DNA of 64,000 nt from Desulfobaculum xiamenense (GTDB taxonomy: Bacteria > Desulfobacterota > Desulfovibrionia > Desulfovibrionales > Desulfovibrionaceae): NCBI RefSeq assembly GCF_011927665.1, contig NZ_JAATJA010000001.1, positions 1,531,019-1,595,018 on the forward strand, read 5' to 3'. Shown piece by piece: positions 28,861 to 37,905 of this stretch. Position 1 is the first letter of the stretch. Each line of letters begins with the position of its first letter. The notes below the pieces were generated by a model. That model was not told where the DNA came from, did no database searches, and saw only the letters and a list, made by a program, of their open reading frames with translations. The position numbers and the translations under genes were made by a program.

Positions 28861-30231
28861 ATGAAGAACAAGATCAAGAAGATACACATGGTAGGCATCG
28901 GCGGCTCCGGCATGAACGGCATCGCCGAAGTGCTCATCAACATGGGCTACGAAGTCAGCGGTTCCGACCTCGGCGAAAGCTCCGTGACCCGCCGCCTCAC
29001 CCGTCTGGGTGCGACGGTGTTCAAGGGCCACGCCACCGAGAACCTCGGCGACGCCGACGTGCTGGTGAAGTCCACCGCCGTGGGCGAGGACAACCCCGAG
29101 GTCATCGAGGCCCGCCGCCGCGGCATCGCCGTTATCCCCCGCGCTGAGATGCTGGCCGAACTGATGCGCCTGCGTCAGGGCATCGCCGTGGCGGGAACCC
29201 ACGGCAAGACGACCACCACCTCGCTTTTGGCCACCATCTTCACCGAGGCAAAGCTCGACCCCACCGTCATCATCGGCGGCCGCCTGAACACCTTCGGTTC
29301 CAACGCGCTTCTTGGCGAGGGCGAATACCTCATCGCCGAGGCCGACGAGTCCGACGGCTCGTTCTTGTGCCTCGCGCCCATCGTCACCGTGGTCACCAAC
29401 GTGGACATGGACCATCTGGACTTCTACCCGAACATGGACGCCATCCGCGACACCTTCGTGGCCTTCATGAACAACGTGCCGTTCTACGGCCTGAACGTCG
29501 TCTGCGGCGACCACCCCGTCATCCGCGAGATTCTTCCCCGCGTGAAGCGCCCGGTGATGACCTACGGCCTCGGCGAGGACTGCCAGCTTCGCGCGGTCAT
29601 CCGCGAGTGCGACGCCGAAAGCTGCTTCGACGTGTACTTCAACGACGAATTCTGGGGCGCGGTGATCCTCGGCCAGCCCGGCCGCCACAACGTGCTCAAC
29701 GCCCTCGGCGCCATCGGCGTGTCCATCGAGGCTGGCCTGCCCAAGGAGGCCATCATCAGCGGACTAGCCAACTTCGGCGGCGTGGGACGGCGCTTCGAGC
29801 GCAAGGGCGAGCGCGACGGCGTGCTGGTCATCGACGACTACGGCCACCATCCCACCGAGATCATGGCCACCCTCGAAACCGCCCGCCAGTGCTACCCGGA
29901 CCGCAGGCTCGTGGTGGCCTTCCAGCCCCACCGCTTCACCCGCACGCAGGCGCTTTTCGGCGACTTCTGCAAGGCCTTCGGCGCGGTGGACACCCTGCTG
30001 CTGACGGAAATCTACCCGGCCAGCGAGAAGCCCATCCCCGGCGTGAGCGGACAGAGCCTCGCACAGGGCATCCGGCAGGTCACGGATACGGAAGTGAACT
30101 TCTATGACGATTTCGAGGCCATGACCGCCGCGCTGCCCGACGTGCTGCATCCCGGCGACGTGTTCATGACCCTCGGCGCAGGCAACATCTGGCAGGTCGG
30201 CATGAGCTGGCTCGGCGAAAGCGAAGCCTAA
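28861..30231 (+). CDS. murC: UDP-N-acetylmuramate:L-alanine ligase
   Basis: MurC attaches the first stem residue, L-alanine. The 456-residue ligase has the N-terminal signature [19 protein letters not shown], the P-loop [30 protein letters not shown] and [10 protein letters not shown], the last typical of MurC. A gap of 31 bp after murG breaks the run of overlaps but no terminator is visible in it. Confidence 0.97.
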   Translation: MKNKIKKIHMVGIGGSGMNGIAEVLINMGYEVSGSDLGESSVTRRLTRLGATVFKGHATENLGDADVLVKSTAVGEDNPEVIEARRRGIAVIPRAEMLAELMRLRQGIAVAGTHGKTTTTSLLATIFTEAKLDPTVIIGGRLNTFGSNALLGEGEYLIAEADESDGSFLCLAPIVTVVTNVDMDHLDFYPNMDAIRDTFVAFMNNVPFYGLNVVCGDHPVIREILPRVKRPVMTYGLGEDCQLRAVIRECDAESCFDVYFNDEFWGAVILGQPGRHNVLNALGAIGVSIEAGLPKEAIISGLANFGGVGRRFERKGERDGVLVIDDYGHHPTEIMATLETARQCYPDRRLVVAFQPHRFTRTQALFGDFCKAFGAVDTLLLTEIYPASEKPIPGVSGQSLAQGIRQVTDTEVNFYDDFEAMTAALPDVLHPGDVFMTLGAGNIWQVGMSWLGESEA

Positions 30232-30250
30232 AGACGAACGGAGACAGGCA

Positions 30251-31135
30251 GTGGGACTCACGGTACGCCAGAATCCTTCCATGAGCGAGCTGACCACGCT
30301 GCGGCTCGGCGGCACGGCAATCGCCGAAGTGCACGTCGAGGACGTGCGTGATCTCGACGCGCTGCCGGGGATGCTTTCCACCCTCGGCGGTACGCCCCTC
30401 ATGCTCGGCCGTGGGTCCAACCTGCTGGCCCGCGATGGCGAACTCCCGCTGACGCTGGTGCGCGTCCCCGAACCCGCAAAGCCCGAGATCGTCAGCGTAT
30501 CCGGCGAGCGGACCACCGTGCGCGCGGATGCGGGCATGGGCCTGCCCGCCCTGCTCTCGTGGCTGGCTGGCAAGGGCCTTTCCGGCATGGAAGGCCTGAC
30601 GGGCATCCCCGGTTGCGTCGGCGGAGCCGTGGCCATGAACGCCGGTTCCTACGGCACGGACATGCGCGCCGTCATGCGCCGGGTGCTGCTGTTCTCGCCG
30701 CAGTGCGGGCTTCGCTGGGCGGACCTCGAAGACGTCATCACCGGCTACCGGCATTTTGCCCCGCGCACCGAGGACCATTGGTTCCTCGTGTTGGCCGTGG
30801 AGGTTGACGTCGTCGAGGCAACGCGCGAAGCCATCAAGGCGCGCATGACTGAAATCATGAACACAAAGCGCTCCACCCAGCCCCTCGACGCATGGAGCGC
30901 AGGATGCGTGTTCAAGAATCCGGCGGGCGAATCAGCAGGGCGGCTGCTTGACCGCTCCGGTTTTCGCGGCAGACATCTCGGCGGCATGGCGTTCTCCGAG
31001 GTGCACGCCAACTTTCTGATCAATACCGGCGGTGGCACCAGCGCACAGGCGCTGGAACTCATCGCCGAGGCTCAGGCGACCGTCGCCGCCGATCACGGCG
31101 TGAACCTTGAGCTGGAAGTGAAGGTCATCCCATGA
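30251..31135 (+). CDS. murB: UDP-N-acetylenolpyruvoylglucosamine reductase, with Cys at the usual catalytic Ser
   Basis: MurB is the FAD enzyme that reduces the MurA product to UDP-MurNAc. The 294-residue length is that of the short type. FAD-binding motifs GRGSNLL (53-59) and GIPGCVGGAVAMNAGSYG (118-135) are clear, as are FKNPAGESAG and AFSEVHANFLIN. The proton-donor Ser of well-studied enzymes lies in a motif like SAGSxFKNP; here it reads SAGCVFKNP, giving Cys219. Starts at GTG with GGAGACAGG upstream. Its TGA overlaps the ATG of ftsQ. Confidence 0.95.
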   Translation: MGLTVRQNPSMSELTTLRLGGTAIAEVHVEDVRDLDALPGMLSTLGGTPLMLGRGSNLLARDGELPLTLVRVPEPAKPEIVSVSGERTTVRADAGMGLPALLSWLAGKGLSGMEGLTGIPGCVGGAVAMNAGSYGTDMRAVMRRVLLFSPQCGLRWADLEDVITGYRHFAPRTEDHWFLVLAVEVDVVEATREAIKARMTEIMNTKRSTQPLDAWSAGCVFKNPAGESAGRLLDRSGFRGRHLGGMAFSEVHANFLINTGGGTSAQALELIAEAQATVAADHGVNLELEVKVIP

Positions 31136-31938
31136 CCCTGCTGCGCCCCGGCGGCAAGGGGCGCGTGGCCGCACGAAGCGGCAACCGCTTCAAGGCGCGG
31201 CGGGAAACGGTGATCAGGCCCGGACGGGCGCTGGTCTGGCTCCTTGTCATGGTCGTCGTCGCGGTGCTCCTGGCCACGGTGAGCCTCGGTCTGCTGGTGG
31301 GTTTCCGCTGGCTGACCGTCAGCCCCCACTTCGCCCTGCGAGACATCGTGGTCACCGGCTGTCAGCGGCTCACGCCCGACGAGGTCATCGAAATCTCCGG
31401 CGCGCGGCTGGGGCAGAACGTCCTCGAACTGAAGATTTCGGACATCGAGGAACGGCTGACCGCGAACCCGTGGACGGAGATTGTCATGGTGCGCCGCGTA
31501 CCGCCAAGCGAGCTCCAGATCACCATCCGCGAGCGACGCCCGGCCTACTGGATGCGCACCGCCGAAGGGCTGGCCTATGTGGACGAGGCAGGAATGGTCA
31601 TCGACCGGGTCGGACCGGACAGGCTGATTTCGCTGCCGCTTCTGGACACGGATGACGGCGGCGAACCCATGGGACCGGAACTGACCGCGCTCATCGCGGG
31701 CATCGCCGAAAGCGGCATGCCCGTCGATCCGGCGAAGGCCAGCCTGATACGGCTCGGCGGACGATCGGTGAAACTTGTTTTCGATGAGCCTGCGCTCACG
31801 CTCGTCGTGGAGCGCGACGGCTGGGAGAGGAATATTCACAGGCTGGGCCTGGTCTGGAACGACCTTGTCCGGCGCGGCGAAGCGGACCGCGTACGCGGAA
31901 TACGGATCGTCGGCGGCAAGGTCTTCGTAAAGGCCTAA
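31132..31938 (+). CDS. ftsQ: Cell-division protein FtsQ
   Basis: A 268-residue bitopic protein. A basic cytoplasmic tail of about 33 residues leads to one transmembrane segment (about 35-60). A POTRA domain follows (FALRDIVVTGCQRLTPDEVIE...), then the FtsQ beta domain with RRVPPSELQITIRERRPAYW and YVDEAGMVI. FtsQ recruits FtsL/FtsB to the divisome. Its ATG overlaps the murB stop, and ftsA follows after 43 bp. Confidence 0.94.
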   Translation: MTLLRPGGKGRVAARSGNRFKARRETVIRPGRALVWLLVMVVVAVLLATVSLGLLVGFRWLTVSPHFALRDIVVTGCQRLTPDEVIEISGARLGQNVLELKISDIEERLTANPWTEIVMVRRVPPSELQITIRERRPAYWMRTAEGLAYVDEAGMVIDRVGPDRLISLPLLDTDDGGEPMGPELTALIAGIAESGMPVDPAKASLIRLGGRSVKLVFDEPALTLVVERDGWERNIHRLGLVWNDLVRRGEADRVRGIRIVGGKVFVKA

Positions 31939-31981
31939 GCGCCTGCCCCGCCCCGGCGGGAAAATTCGCAAGGAGAACGAC

Positions 31982-33208
31982 ATGGCCAAGTCTGAACTCA
32001 TAGTCGGTCTGGATATCGGTACCACGAAGATATGCGCGGTGGTCGGCGAGCTGACCGCCGACGGCGTGGATGTCGTCGGTATCGGCACCAGCCCGTCCAC
32101 GGGGCTGCGCAAGGGCGTGGTCGTCAACATCGAGCAGACCGTGCAGTCCATCAAGAAGGCCCTCGAAGAGGCCGAACTGATGGCTGGCTGCGACATCCGC
32201 TCGGTCTACGCGGGCATTGCCGGTAGCCACATCAAGGGCTTCAACAGCCATGGCGTCATCGCCGTCAAGGGCGGCGAGGTGGCTCAGCGCGACGTGGAAC
32301 GCGTCATCGACGCGGCCAAGGCCGTCGCCATCCCGCTCGACCGCGAGGTCATCCACATCCTGCCGCAGCAGTTCATCGTGGACGACCAGCACGGCATCCA
32401 CGATCCGCTGGGCATGGCTGGCGTTCGCCTCGAAGTGAAGGTGCACATCGTCACCGGCGCGGTGACTTCCGCCCAGAACATCGTGCGCTCGTGCCACCGC
32501 TCCGGGCTTGACGTGGCAGACATCGTGCTTGAGGCGCTGGCCTCGGCCAAGGCCGTGCTCACCCCCGAGGAGCGCGAAATCGGCGTGGCCCTCGTGGACC
32601 TCGGCGGCGGAACCACCGATCTGGCCATCTTCTCCGAGGATTCCATCAAGCACACCTCGGTGCTGCCCATCGGCGGACAGAACCTGACCAACGACATCGC
32701 CTTCGGCCTGCGCACGCCCATGGCCGCCGCCGAGCAGATCAAAACCCGCTACGGCTGCGCGCTGGCGGAGCTTGTCGCCGGCGACGAGTTCATCGAGGTG
32801 CCGAGCGTGGGCGACCGCGATCCCCGCCGCCTGAACCGCCGCGTGCTGGCGGACATCTGCGAGCCGCGCATCGAGGAGATGCTCATGCTCGTGGATCAGG
32901 AACTCACCCGCTCCGGCTTCAAGGGCAAGCTCGGCGCGGGCGTGGTGCTCACCGGCGGCACGGCCCTCATCGAGGGCATGCAGGACCTCGGCGAACAGAT
33001 TTTCAACATGCCCACCCGCATCGGCTATCCGCGAGAGATAGGCGGGTTGCATGACGTGGTGAACAGCCCCATGTACGCCACGGCTACAGGTCTTCTGCTC
33101 TTCGGCGCTGAAAAGGAGGGTGCGGAACAGAGCTTCCGCATTCGCGACGAAGGCATGTTCAACCGCATCCTCGGAAAGATGCGCAAGTGGTTCATCGACG
33201 TGAAGTAG
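31982..33208 (+). CDS. ftsA: Cell-division protein FtsA
   Basis: A 408-residue actin-family ATPase that tethers FtsZ to the membrane. Visible are the phosphate-1 loop [15 protein letters not shown] at the N-terminus, [13 protein letters not shown] (phosphate 2) and [14 protein letters not shown] (adenosine loop). The C-terminal [11 protein letters not shown] is an amphipathic membrane-targeting helix. AAGGAG is seven bases before the ATG. ftsZ begins 59 bp after its stop. Confidence 0.97.
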   Translation: MAKSELIVGLDIGTTKICAVVGELTADGVDVVGIGTSPSTGLRKGVVVNIEQTVQSIKKALEEAELMAGCDIRSVYAGIAGSHIKGFNSHGVIAVKGGEVAQRDVERVIDAAKAVAIPLDREVIHILPQQFIVDDQHGIHDPLGMAGVRLEVKVHIVTGAVTSAQNIVRSCHRSGLDVADIVLEALASAKAVLTPEEREIGVALVDLGGGTTDLAIFSEDSIKHTSVLPIGGQNLTNDIAFGLRTPMAAAEQIKTRYGCALAELVAGDEFIEVPSVGDRDPRRLNRRVLADICEPRIEEMLMLVDQELTRSGFKGKLGAGVVLTGGTALIEGMQDLGEQIFNMPTRIGYPREIGGLHDVVNSPMYATATGLLLFGAEKEGAEQSFRIRDEGMFNRILGKMRKWFIDVK

Positions 33209-33267
33209 AGGGGGACCGGGGGATTCGCTCCCGCCGGACGACATACAACAGGGGAAGGAGGATACGA

Positions 33268-34569
33268 ATGGATTACCTCGAACTCGAAAACGAAAAGTCG
33301 GCCAAAATCAAGGTCGTCGGCGCTGGTGGCGGTGGCGGTAACGCCATCAACAACATGATCAACTCCGCGCTCAAGGGCGTCACCTTCATCGCCGCGAACA
33401 CGGACGTGCAGGCCCTCAACAAGTCGCGCGCCGAGCTCAAGATCCAGCTCGGCGAGAAGCTGACCAAGGGCCTCGGTGCCGGCGCGGACCCCGAGGTGGG
33501 CCGTGAGGCCGCCGTGGAAAGCATCGACGTCATCCGCGAGCACCTCAACGGCGCGGACATGGTCTTCGTGACCGCCGGAATGGGCGGCGGAACCGGAACC
33601 GGTGCCGCTCCCATCATCGCGCAGGTCGCCAAGGAAATGGGCGCGCTCACCGTGGGCGTGGTCACCAAGCCCTTCTATTTCGAAGGCAAGCGCCGGCTCG
33701 AAAGCGCCGAGCGCGGCATCAAGAACCTCTCGGACAACGTGGACAGCCTCATCACCATCCCGAATGACAAGCTGCTCTCGCTGGCGTCCAAGAAGGCCAC
33801 CTTCCTCGACATGCTCAAGAAGGCGGATGAGGTTCTCTACTACGCGGTCAAGGGTATTTCCGACCTCATCATGATCCCCGGCCTCATCAACCTCGACTTC
33901 GCGGACGTGAAGGCCGTGATGAGCGAATCCGGACTGGCCATGATGGGCACCGGCATCGCGCGCGGCGAATCCCGCGCCCGCGAGGCCGCCATGAAGGCCA
34001 TCACCAGCCCGCTTCTGGAAGACGTCTCCATCGACGGCGCGCGCGGCGTGCTCATGAACATCACCTGCGGACCGGACCTCGCCATCGACGAGGTGGCCGA
34101 GGCGGCAAGCACCATCTCCGAAGCTGCCCACGAGGACGCACGCATCTACTTCGGCACCGTCTTCGAGCAGGAAGGCACCGACGAGATGCGCATCACCGTC
34201 ATCGCCACCGGCATCGAGACCCCGCAGCAGATGCCCATCGTCGGCGGCAAGGACGCGCTGGCCATGCTCAAGAACATGCAGGGCGGCTCCGCCAAGGACA
34301 TGCGCGGCAAGACCGGCACCGTCTCTGCCCCGCCCAAGACGTCCACCATGCATCACGAGACGCAGCTCCCCCTCAACGACGAGCGTCTCTCCCGCGTCGC
34401 GGACTTCGTCGGAAGCGACTCCGACATCCAGACCCCCGCCTACCTGCGCCGCGGCAAACGCGGACAGGGCGGCACCAACCCGCAGATTGGCTCCCACGGA
34501 CAGGAGGATTTCGTCTTCGACGAAGATGACTTCGAAACCCCCGCATTCCTGAGAGCTCAGGCCGACTAG
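33268..34569 (+). CDS. ftsZ: Cell-division GTPase FtsZ
   Basis: A 433-residue tubulin homologue that forms the Z ring. The tubulin signature [10 protein letters not shown] occupies residues 106-115, and [12 protein letters not shown] (20-31) starts the nucleotide site. After the globular core (to about 320) comes a variable linker and the conserved C-terminal peptide [11 protein letters not shown], which binds FtsA. The ATG at 33268 has AGGAGG upstream; a longer in-frame reading would overlap ftsA. It is the last canonical gene of the dcw cluster. Confidence 0.98.
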   Translation: MDYLELENEKSAKIKVVGAGGGGGNAINNMINSALKGVTFIAANTDVQALNKSRAELKIQLGEKLTKGLGAGADPEVGREAAVESIDVIREHLNGADMVFVTAGMGGGTGTGAAPIIAQVAKEMGALTVGVVTKPFYFEGKRRLESAERGIKNLSDNVDSLITIPNDKLLSLASKKATFLDMLKKADEVLYYAVKGISDLIMIPGLINLDFADVKAVMSESGLAMMGTGIARGESRAREAAMKAITSPLLEDVSIDGARGVLMNITCGPDLAIDEVAEAASTISEAAHEDARIYFGTVFEQEGTDEMRITVIATGIETPQQMPIVGGKDALAMLKNMQGGSAKDMRGKTGTVSAPPKTSTMHHETQLPLNDERLSRVADFVGSDSDIQTPAYLRRGKRGQGGTNPQIGSHGQEDFVFDEDDFETPAFLRAQAD

Positions 34570-34592
34570 GCCTTCTTCGTATCCTCCCCCGG

Positions 34593-34665
34593 GGAGACCC
34601 GGGCCGGGGGCGGTCATACGCCGCCCCCGGCCGGTCTCCGGACTTGTCCCCTTGCACAGCAAGGG
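34593..34665 (+). promoter_or_regulatory. Strong hairpins between ftsZ and the M23 peptidase gene
   Basis: A 19-bp hairpin pairs 34593-34599 with 34633-34639 and 34602-34613 with 34621-34632, leaving two bulged bases and the loop TCATACG. It is followed by a second perfect stem CCCTTGC (34649-34655) / GCAAGGG (34659-34665). Neither has a T tract, so these look more like transcript-stabilising or attenuating elements than a classic terminator. Confidence 0.6.
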
Positions 34666-34698
34666 ATTCGGGACGCCTGCGCGCCTGAAGGAGACACC

Positions 34699-36057
34699 TT
34701 GAACCAGAATCGGACCCCTCGCAGCAACACGTTCACCGGAACCGGCCCCCTCAACCGCAAGCGCATCCTCGCTGCCGCCCTCCTCGGCTGCGCGGCCTGC
34801 ATCGTCATCGCCTCTGTCGTCCTGCGCGGCGGCTCCCCCTCCGGCGACGACGCCTCCGCCCCTGCCGATTCCGCCCCCGGCTGCGTTGCGCAGACCGATT
34901 CCTCAAGCGCTCCTGAAGCGCCTGCCGCCCCCCTCCACGTCCGCGAAACCATCGACGGTGTCGTGGACAGCGGTCAGACCGCCTCGGAACTCCTTGAACA
35001 GTGGCTCTCCCCGCAGGAAATCCACGACCTCGCCGCAGCGTGCCGCAAGCCCTACGCCCTCTCCCAGATGCGCGTCGGCCAGCCCTACGCCATCCACACG
35101 CTCGACGGCGCATTCGAGCGCTTCGAATACGAAATCGACGCCGAGGACAAGCTCATCGTCACCCGCGACGACAACGGCTTCAACGCCGCCTGCGAGGCCA
35201 TCCCCTACGAGATTCGCACCGCCGTCGTCGGCGGAGAGATCGAGTCCTCCCTCTTCGAGGCCGTGGACAAATCAGGCGAAAGTGCCGCTCTCGCCGTGCG
35301 TCTCGCCGACATCTTCGCGTGGGACGTGGACTTCATCCGCGACATCCGCTCCGGTGACTCCTTCCGCGCCCTCGTCGAAAAACGCTACCGCGATGGCGAA
35401 TTCTCCGGCTACGGACGCGTGACCGCCGCCGAGTTCGTCAATCAGGGCGAGCGCTACCGGGGCTACCTCTTCGCAGACAACGAAGGCGTCGAAACCTACT
35501 ACGACGAGAAAGGCAATTCCCTGCGCAAGGCCTTCCTCAAGGCCCCCCTCGCCTTCCGGCGCATCTCCTCCGGCTTCTCCATGAGCCGACTGCACCCCAT
35601 CCTCAAGATCCGTCGCCCCCACCCCGGCATCGACTACGCCGCGCCCAAGGGAACCCCCATCAAGGCCGTGGGCGACGGCGTCATCATCGGCAAGGGCTGG
35701 GACAAGGGCGGCGGCAACTACATCAAGATTCGCCACAACAGCGTCTACGAGACCACCTACATGCACATGTGCCGCTTCGCCAAAGGCATGCAGAAGAACA
35801 TCCGCGTCCGACAGGGACAGGTCATCGGCTACGTGGGCGCCACGGGCTACGCCACCGGCCCGCACCTCGACTTCCGCATGAAGCGCAACGGCAGCTTCGT
35901 GAACCCCCGTACCCTCAAGTTCCCGTCCGCCGCGCCAGTGCCCACGGACAGGATGCAATTCTTCCGCGAAACCATCGCGCCCCTCGCGGCACAGCTCGAC
36001 GGTGTCGAACCCATGCAGGCCGCCGCACCCGGCACCCAGACGAGCGCCGTCAACTAG
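34699..36057 (+). CDS. M23-family (LytM/MepM-like) peptidoglycan endopeptidase
   Basis: A 452-residue periplasmic peptidase. One transmembrane/signal segment (about 22-43) is followed by a Ser/Ala-rich linker and by an OapA/LysM-like N-terminal domain (about 75-135) and a middle domain. The C-terminal LytM domain has HPGIDYAAPKGTP (His-x3-Asp), a YMHM motif and GPHLDFRM, the zinc and catalytic residues, all intact. It should cleave stem-peptide cross-links during growth or septation. The start is a TTG preceded by GAAGGAG; no ATG fits. Its position after ftsZ suggests a role coordinated with division, though strong hairpins separate the two. Confidence 0.92.
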   Translation: MNQNRTPRSNTFTGTGPLNRKRILAAALLGCAACIVIASVVLRGGSPSGDDASAPADSAPGCVAQTDSSSAPEAPAAPLHVRETIDGVVDSGQTASELLEQWLSPQEIHDLAAACRKPYALSQMRVGQPYAIHTLDGAFERFEYEIDAEDKLIVTRDDNGFNAACEAIPYEIRTAVVGGEIESSLFEAVDKSGESAALAVRLADIFAWDVDFIRDIRSGDSFRALVEKRYRDGEFSGYGRVTAAEFVNQGERYRGYLFADNEGVETYYDEKGNSLRKAFLKAPLAFRRISSGFSMSRLHPILKIRRPHPGIDYAAPKGTPIKAVGDGVIIGKGWDKGGGNYIKIRHNSVYETTYMHMCRFAKGMQKNIRVRQGQVIGYVGATGYATGPHLDFRMKRNGSFVNPRTLKFPSAAPVPTDRMQFFRETIAPLAAQLDGVEPMQAAAPGTQTSAVN

Positions 36058-36081
36058 CGCGTGGCGCAACGCAAACGCCAA

Positions 36082-36548
36082 CATGCCCCGTGCCGCTGCG
36101 CGGGGCATGGCCTCCGGCGGCCGGGCGCTGCCCGGACCCGGTCAAGGGGCTGACCCCCTTGACAATCCTCACTAGGGCTTCGTCACTAAAAGCCGAACGT
36201 CCCGCCAAGGGAACCCCGTCCATCACAGATCGGGGTTCCAAGGGGCCAGCGGCCCCTTGGCCGGCGGAGCCTACGTCTTGAACCCGTCAACGAACGATAC
36301 GGTCGGCCACAGCGCCTATCCGCTGCGCGGGGCATGGCCTTCGGCGACCGGGGCGCTACCCCGGACCCGCTCAAAGACCGTGGGCCCTTGAGAATCCCAA
36401 CGAGGGTGTCGTCGCGCAAAGCCGAACGTCCCGCCAAGGGAACCCCGTCCATCGCAGATCGGGGTTCCAAGGGGCCAGCGGCCCCTTGGCCGGCGGAGCC
36501 TACGGCTTGCACCCGTCAATGAACGATACGGCCAACCACTGCGCCTCC
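36082..36548. repeat. Two tandem copies of a palindrome-rich intergenic repeat of about 228 bp
   Basis: Copy 1 runs from about 36095 to 36321 and copy 2 from about 36322 to 36548. The left landmark GCTGCGCGGGGCATGGCC recurs after 227 bp, and the right half (from AGCCGAACGTCCCGCC at 36191 and 36420) after 229 bp. The right halves are nearly identical for about 80 bp; the left halves have diverged. Each copy holds several inverted repeats, including CCAAGGGGCC/GGCCCCTTGG and GAACCCCG/CGGGGTTC. There is no coding capacity that I trust. It resembles a dispersed genomic repeat family placed between genes rather than an insertion sequence: no transposase is present. Confidence 0.85.
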
Positions 36549-36575
36549 ACGCCATGATTCCCCGCGCTAGTCGGC

Positions 36576-37763
36576 TCATGAGCGGTCTGCGTTGTCCACC
36601 CCGCTTTCCCCCATCCGTTTCAAGGCTATCCGCGTAAGCATAGGCCCGACTATCTCGAAGACCACTGTCGCCGCGACCACGACGGGAAGCATGAAATGCT
36701 CCATGGAAAAGGCCATTGCGCCGACCAGCGCCATTCCGAGTGCCACCCCGGCCTGCGGCATGAGCGCCATGCTCATCAATAGGGAAAAATGCCGCTGTGC
36801 GCGGCAGAGCCATCCCCCGACCAACGCTCCGACCAAACGCCCCAGCACACGCAATGCGCAATAGGCAGCGGTGACGCCGATGATGCCGCCGTTCCCCTCC
36901 ATGCGGACCGAAGCCCCCGCAAAGATGAAGAAGAGGACCAAAAGCGGCCACTGGATATTCTCGATGGCATGGAACGGGCGCTTGTGATGCCGGGCCACGT
37001 TCGACACGACAGCCCCCATGGTCATGGCGGCAAGCAGATAGGAAACATGCAGATACAAGGCGATGCCCTGACAGAGGAACAGTAGCCCCAACACCTCCAC
37101 GAGGGTTGGCTCGCCGGGCTGAATGCGCCCCGTCAGGTAACTCATGGGCACGCCGATCAACACGCCGATGAGCAAGGCCCCACCGATCTCCCAAAGCCCA
37201 TGAAGACAGACGGCCAGCGGTCCTCCGGCCCCCACCACGACTTGCGCGGCGGCAAGCATCAGGCTGAAGATGATGAGCCCCCATGCGTCGTCGACGGCGA
37301 CAATGCCGAGCAGCGTCTGCGAGAACGGTCCACCAGCGTGGGACTCGCGAACCACGTCCGCCGTGGCCGCCGGGTCCGTTGCACTGGCGATGCCCCCAAG
37401 CAGCAGGGCAAGATGCAGAGGCACCCCTATCAGATACAGCCCGAGGCAGACGATAAGGGACGAGGCGATGGCGACGGACAGAGAGAAGCTCAGAACGCGA
37501 CGCCCGCAGAGAATCAGCGCATCGCGATTCATGGAACTGCCAAGCATGAAACCAACCATGACCAGCGCCATGTCCGCCACGCGGGGGAACCAGCTTTCGC
37601 CAAGGTTCGGCATGATGTCGAAGCCGAACGGTCCGAGGGTAAAGCCGAAAAGCAGCAGCGCGGAAACACGGGGCACGAAGGTGTGCTGCCCGATGTAATG
37701 GGTCACGAGTCCGATGAGGAACAGCACGCCAAGCGTGATCAGAAAAATGGCCTCGGACGGCAT
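36576..37763 (-). CDS. CPA2-type cation:proton antiporter
   Basis: A 395-residue inner-membrane protein with about 11-13 hydrophobic segments. The pattern GGIASATDPAATADVV (about 136-151) followed by VDDAWGLIIFSLM is the Na+/H+ exchanger core with two membrane-embedded acidic residues. It lacks the RCK/TrkA-N domains of Kef potassium channels, so a simple Na+ or K+/H+ antiporter is likely; the ion is not predictable. The ATG at 37763 is preceded by CCGGAG; longer in-frame starts add a non-hydrophobic 48 residues. Confidence 0.88.
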   Translation of the reverse strand: MPSEAIFLITLGVLFLIGLVTHYIGQHTFVPRVSALLLFGFTLGPFGFDIMPNLGESWFPRVADMALVMVGFMLGSSMNRDALILCGRRVLSFSLSVAIASSLIVCLGLYLIGVPLHLALLLGGIASATDPAATADVVRESHAGGPFSQTLLGIVAVDDAWGLIIFSLMLAAAQVVVGAGGPLAVCLHGLWEIGGALLIGVLIGVPMSYLTGRIQPGEPTLVEVLGLLFLCQGIALYLHVSYLLAAMTMGAVVSNVARHHKRPFHAIENIQWPLLVLFFIFAGASVRMEGNGGIIGVTAAYCALRVLGRLVGALVGGWLCRAQRHFSLLMSMALMPQAGVALGMALVGAMAFSMEHFMLPVVVAATVVFEIVGPMLTRIALKRMGESGVDNADRS

Positions 37764-37905
37764 GGACGGCTCCGGAATTGCTTCGAACAAAAGACACTGC
37801 GCGCAAGCATACCCCGCTTTAGGACTCCGGGGAAGCCCGGCCCGCCAATACGCCCCGTCCTCGGCGAAGGTTTGCGTTTCGGCGCGATGCGTATATAACC
37901 GCCGC

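Noticed and set aside
36082-36548. Insertion-sequence remnant or CRISPR array
   Set aside because: No transposase, no terminal repeats and target duplication, and only two long copies rather than short repeats with spacers.
36316-37806. A 496-codon minus-strand frame over the repeat and antiporter
   Set aside because: Out of frame with the clear antiporter reading and extends through the tandem repeat.
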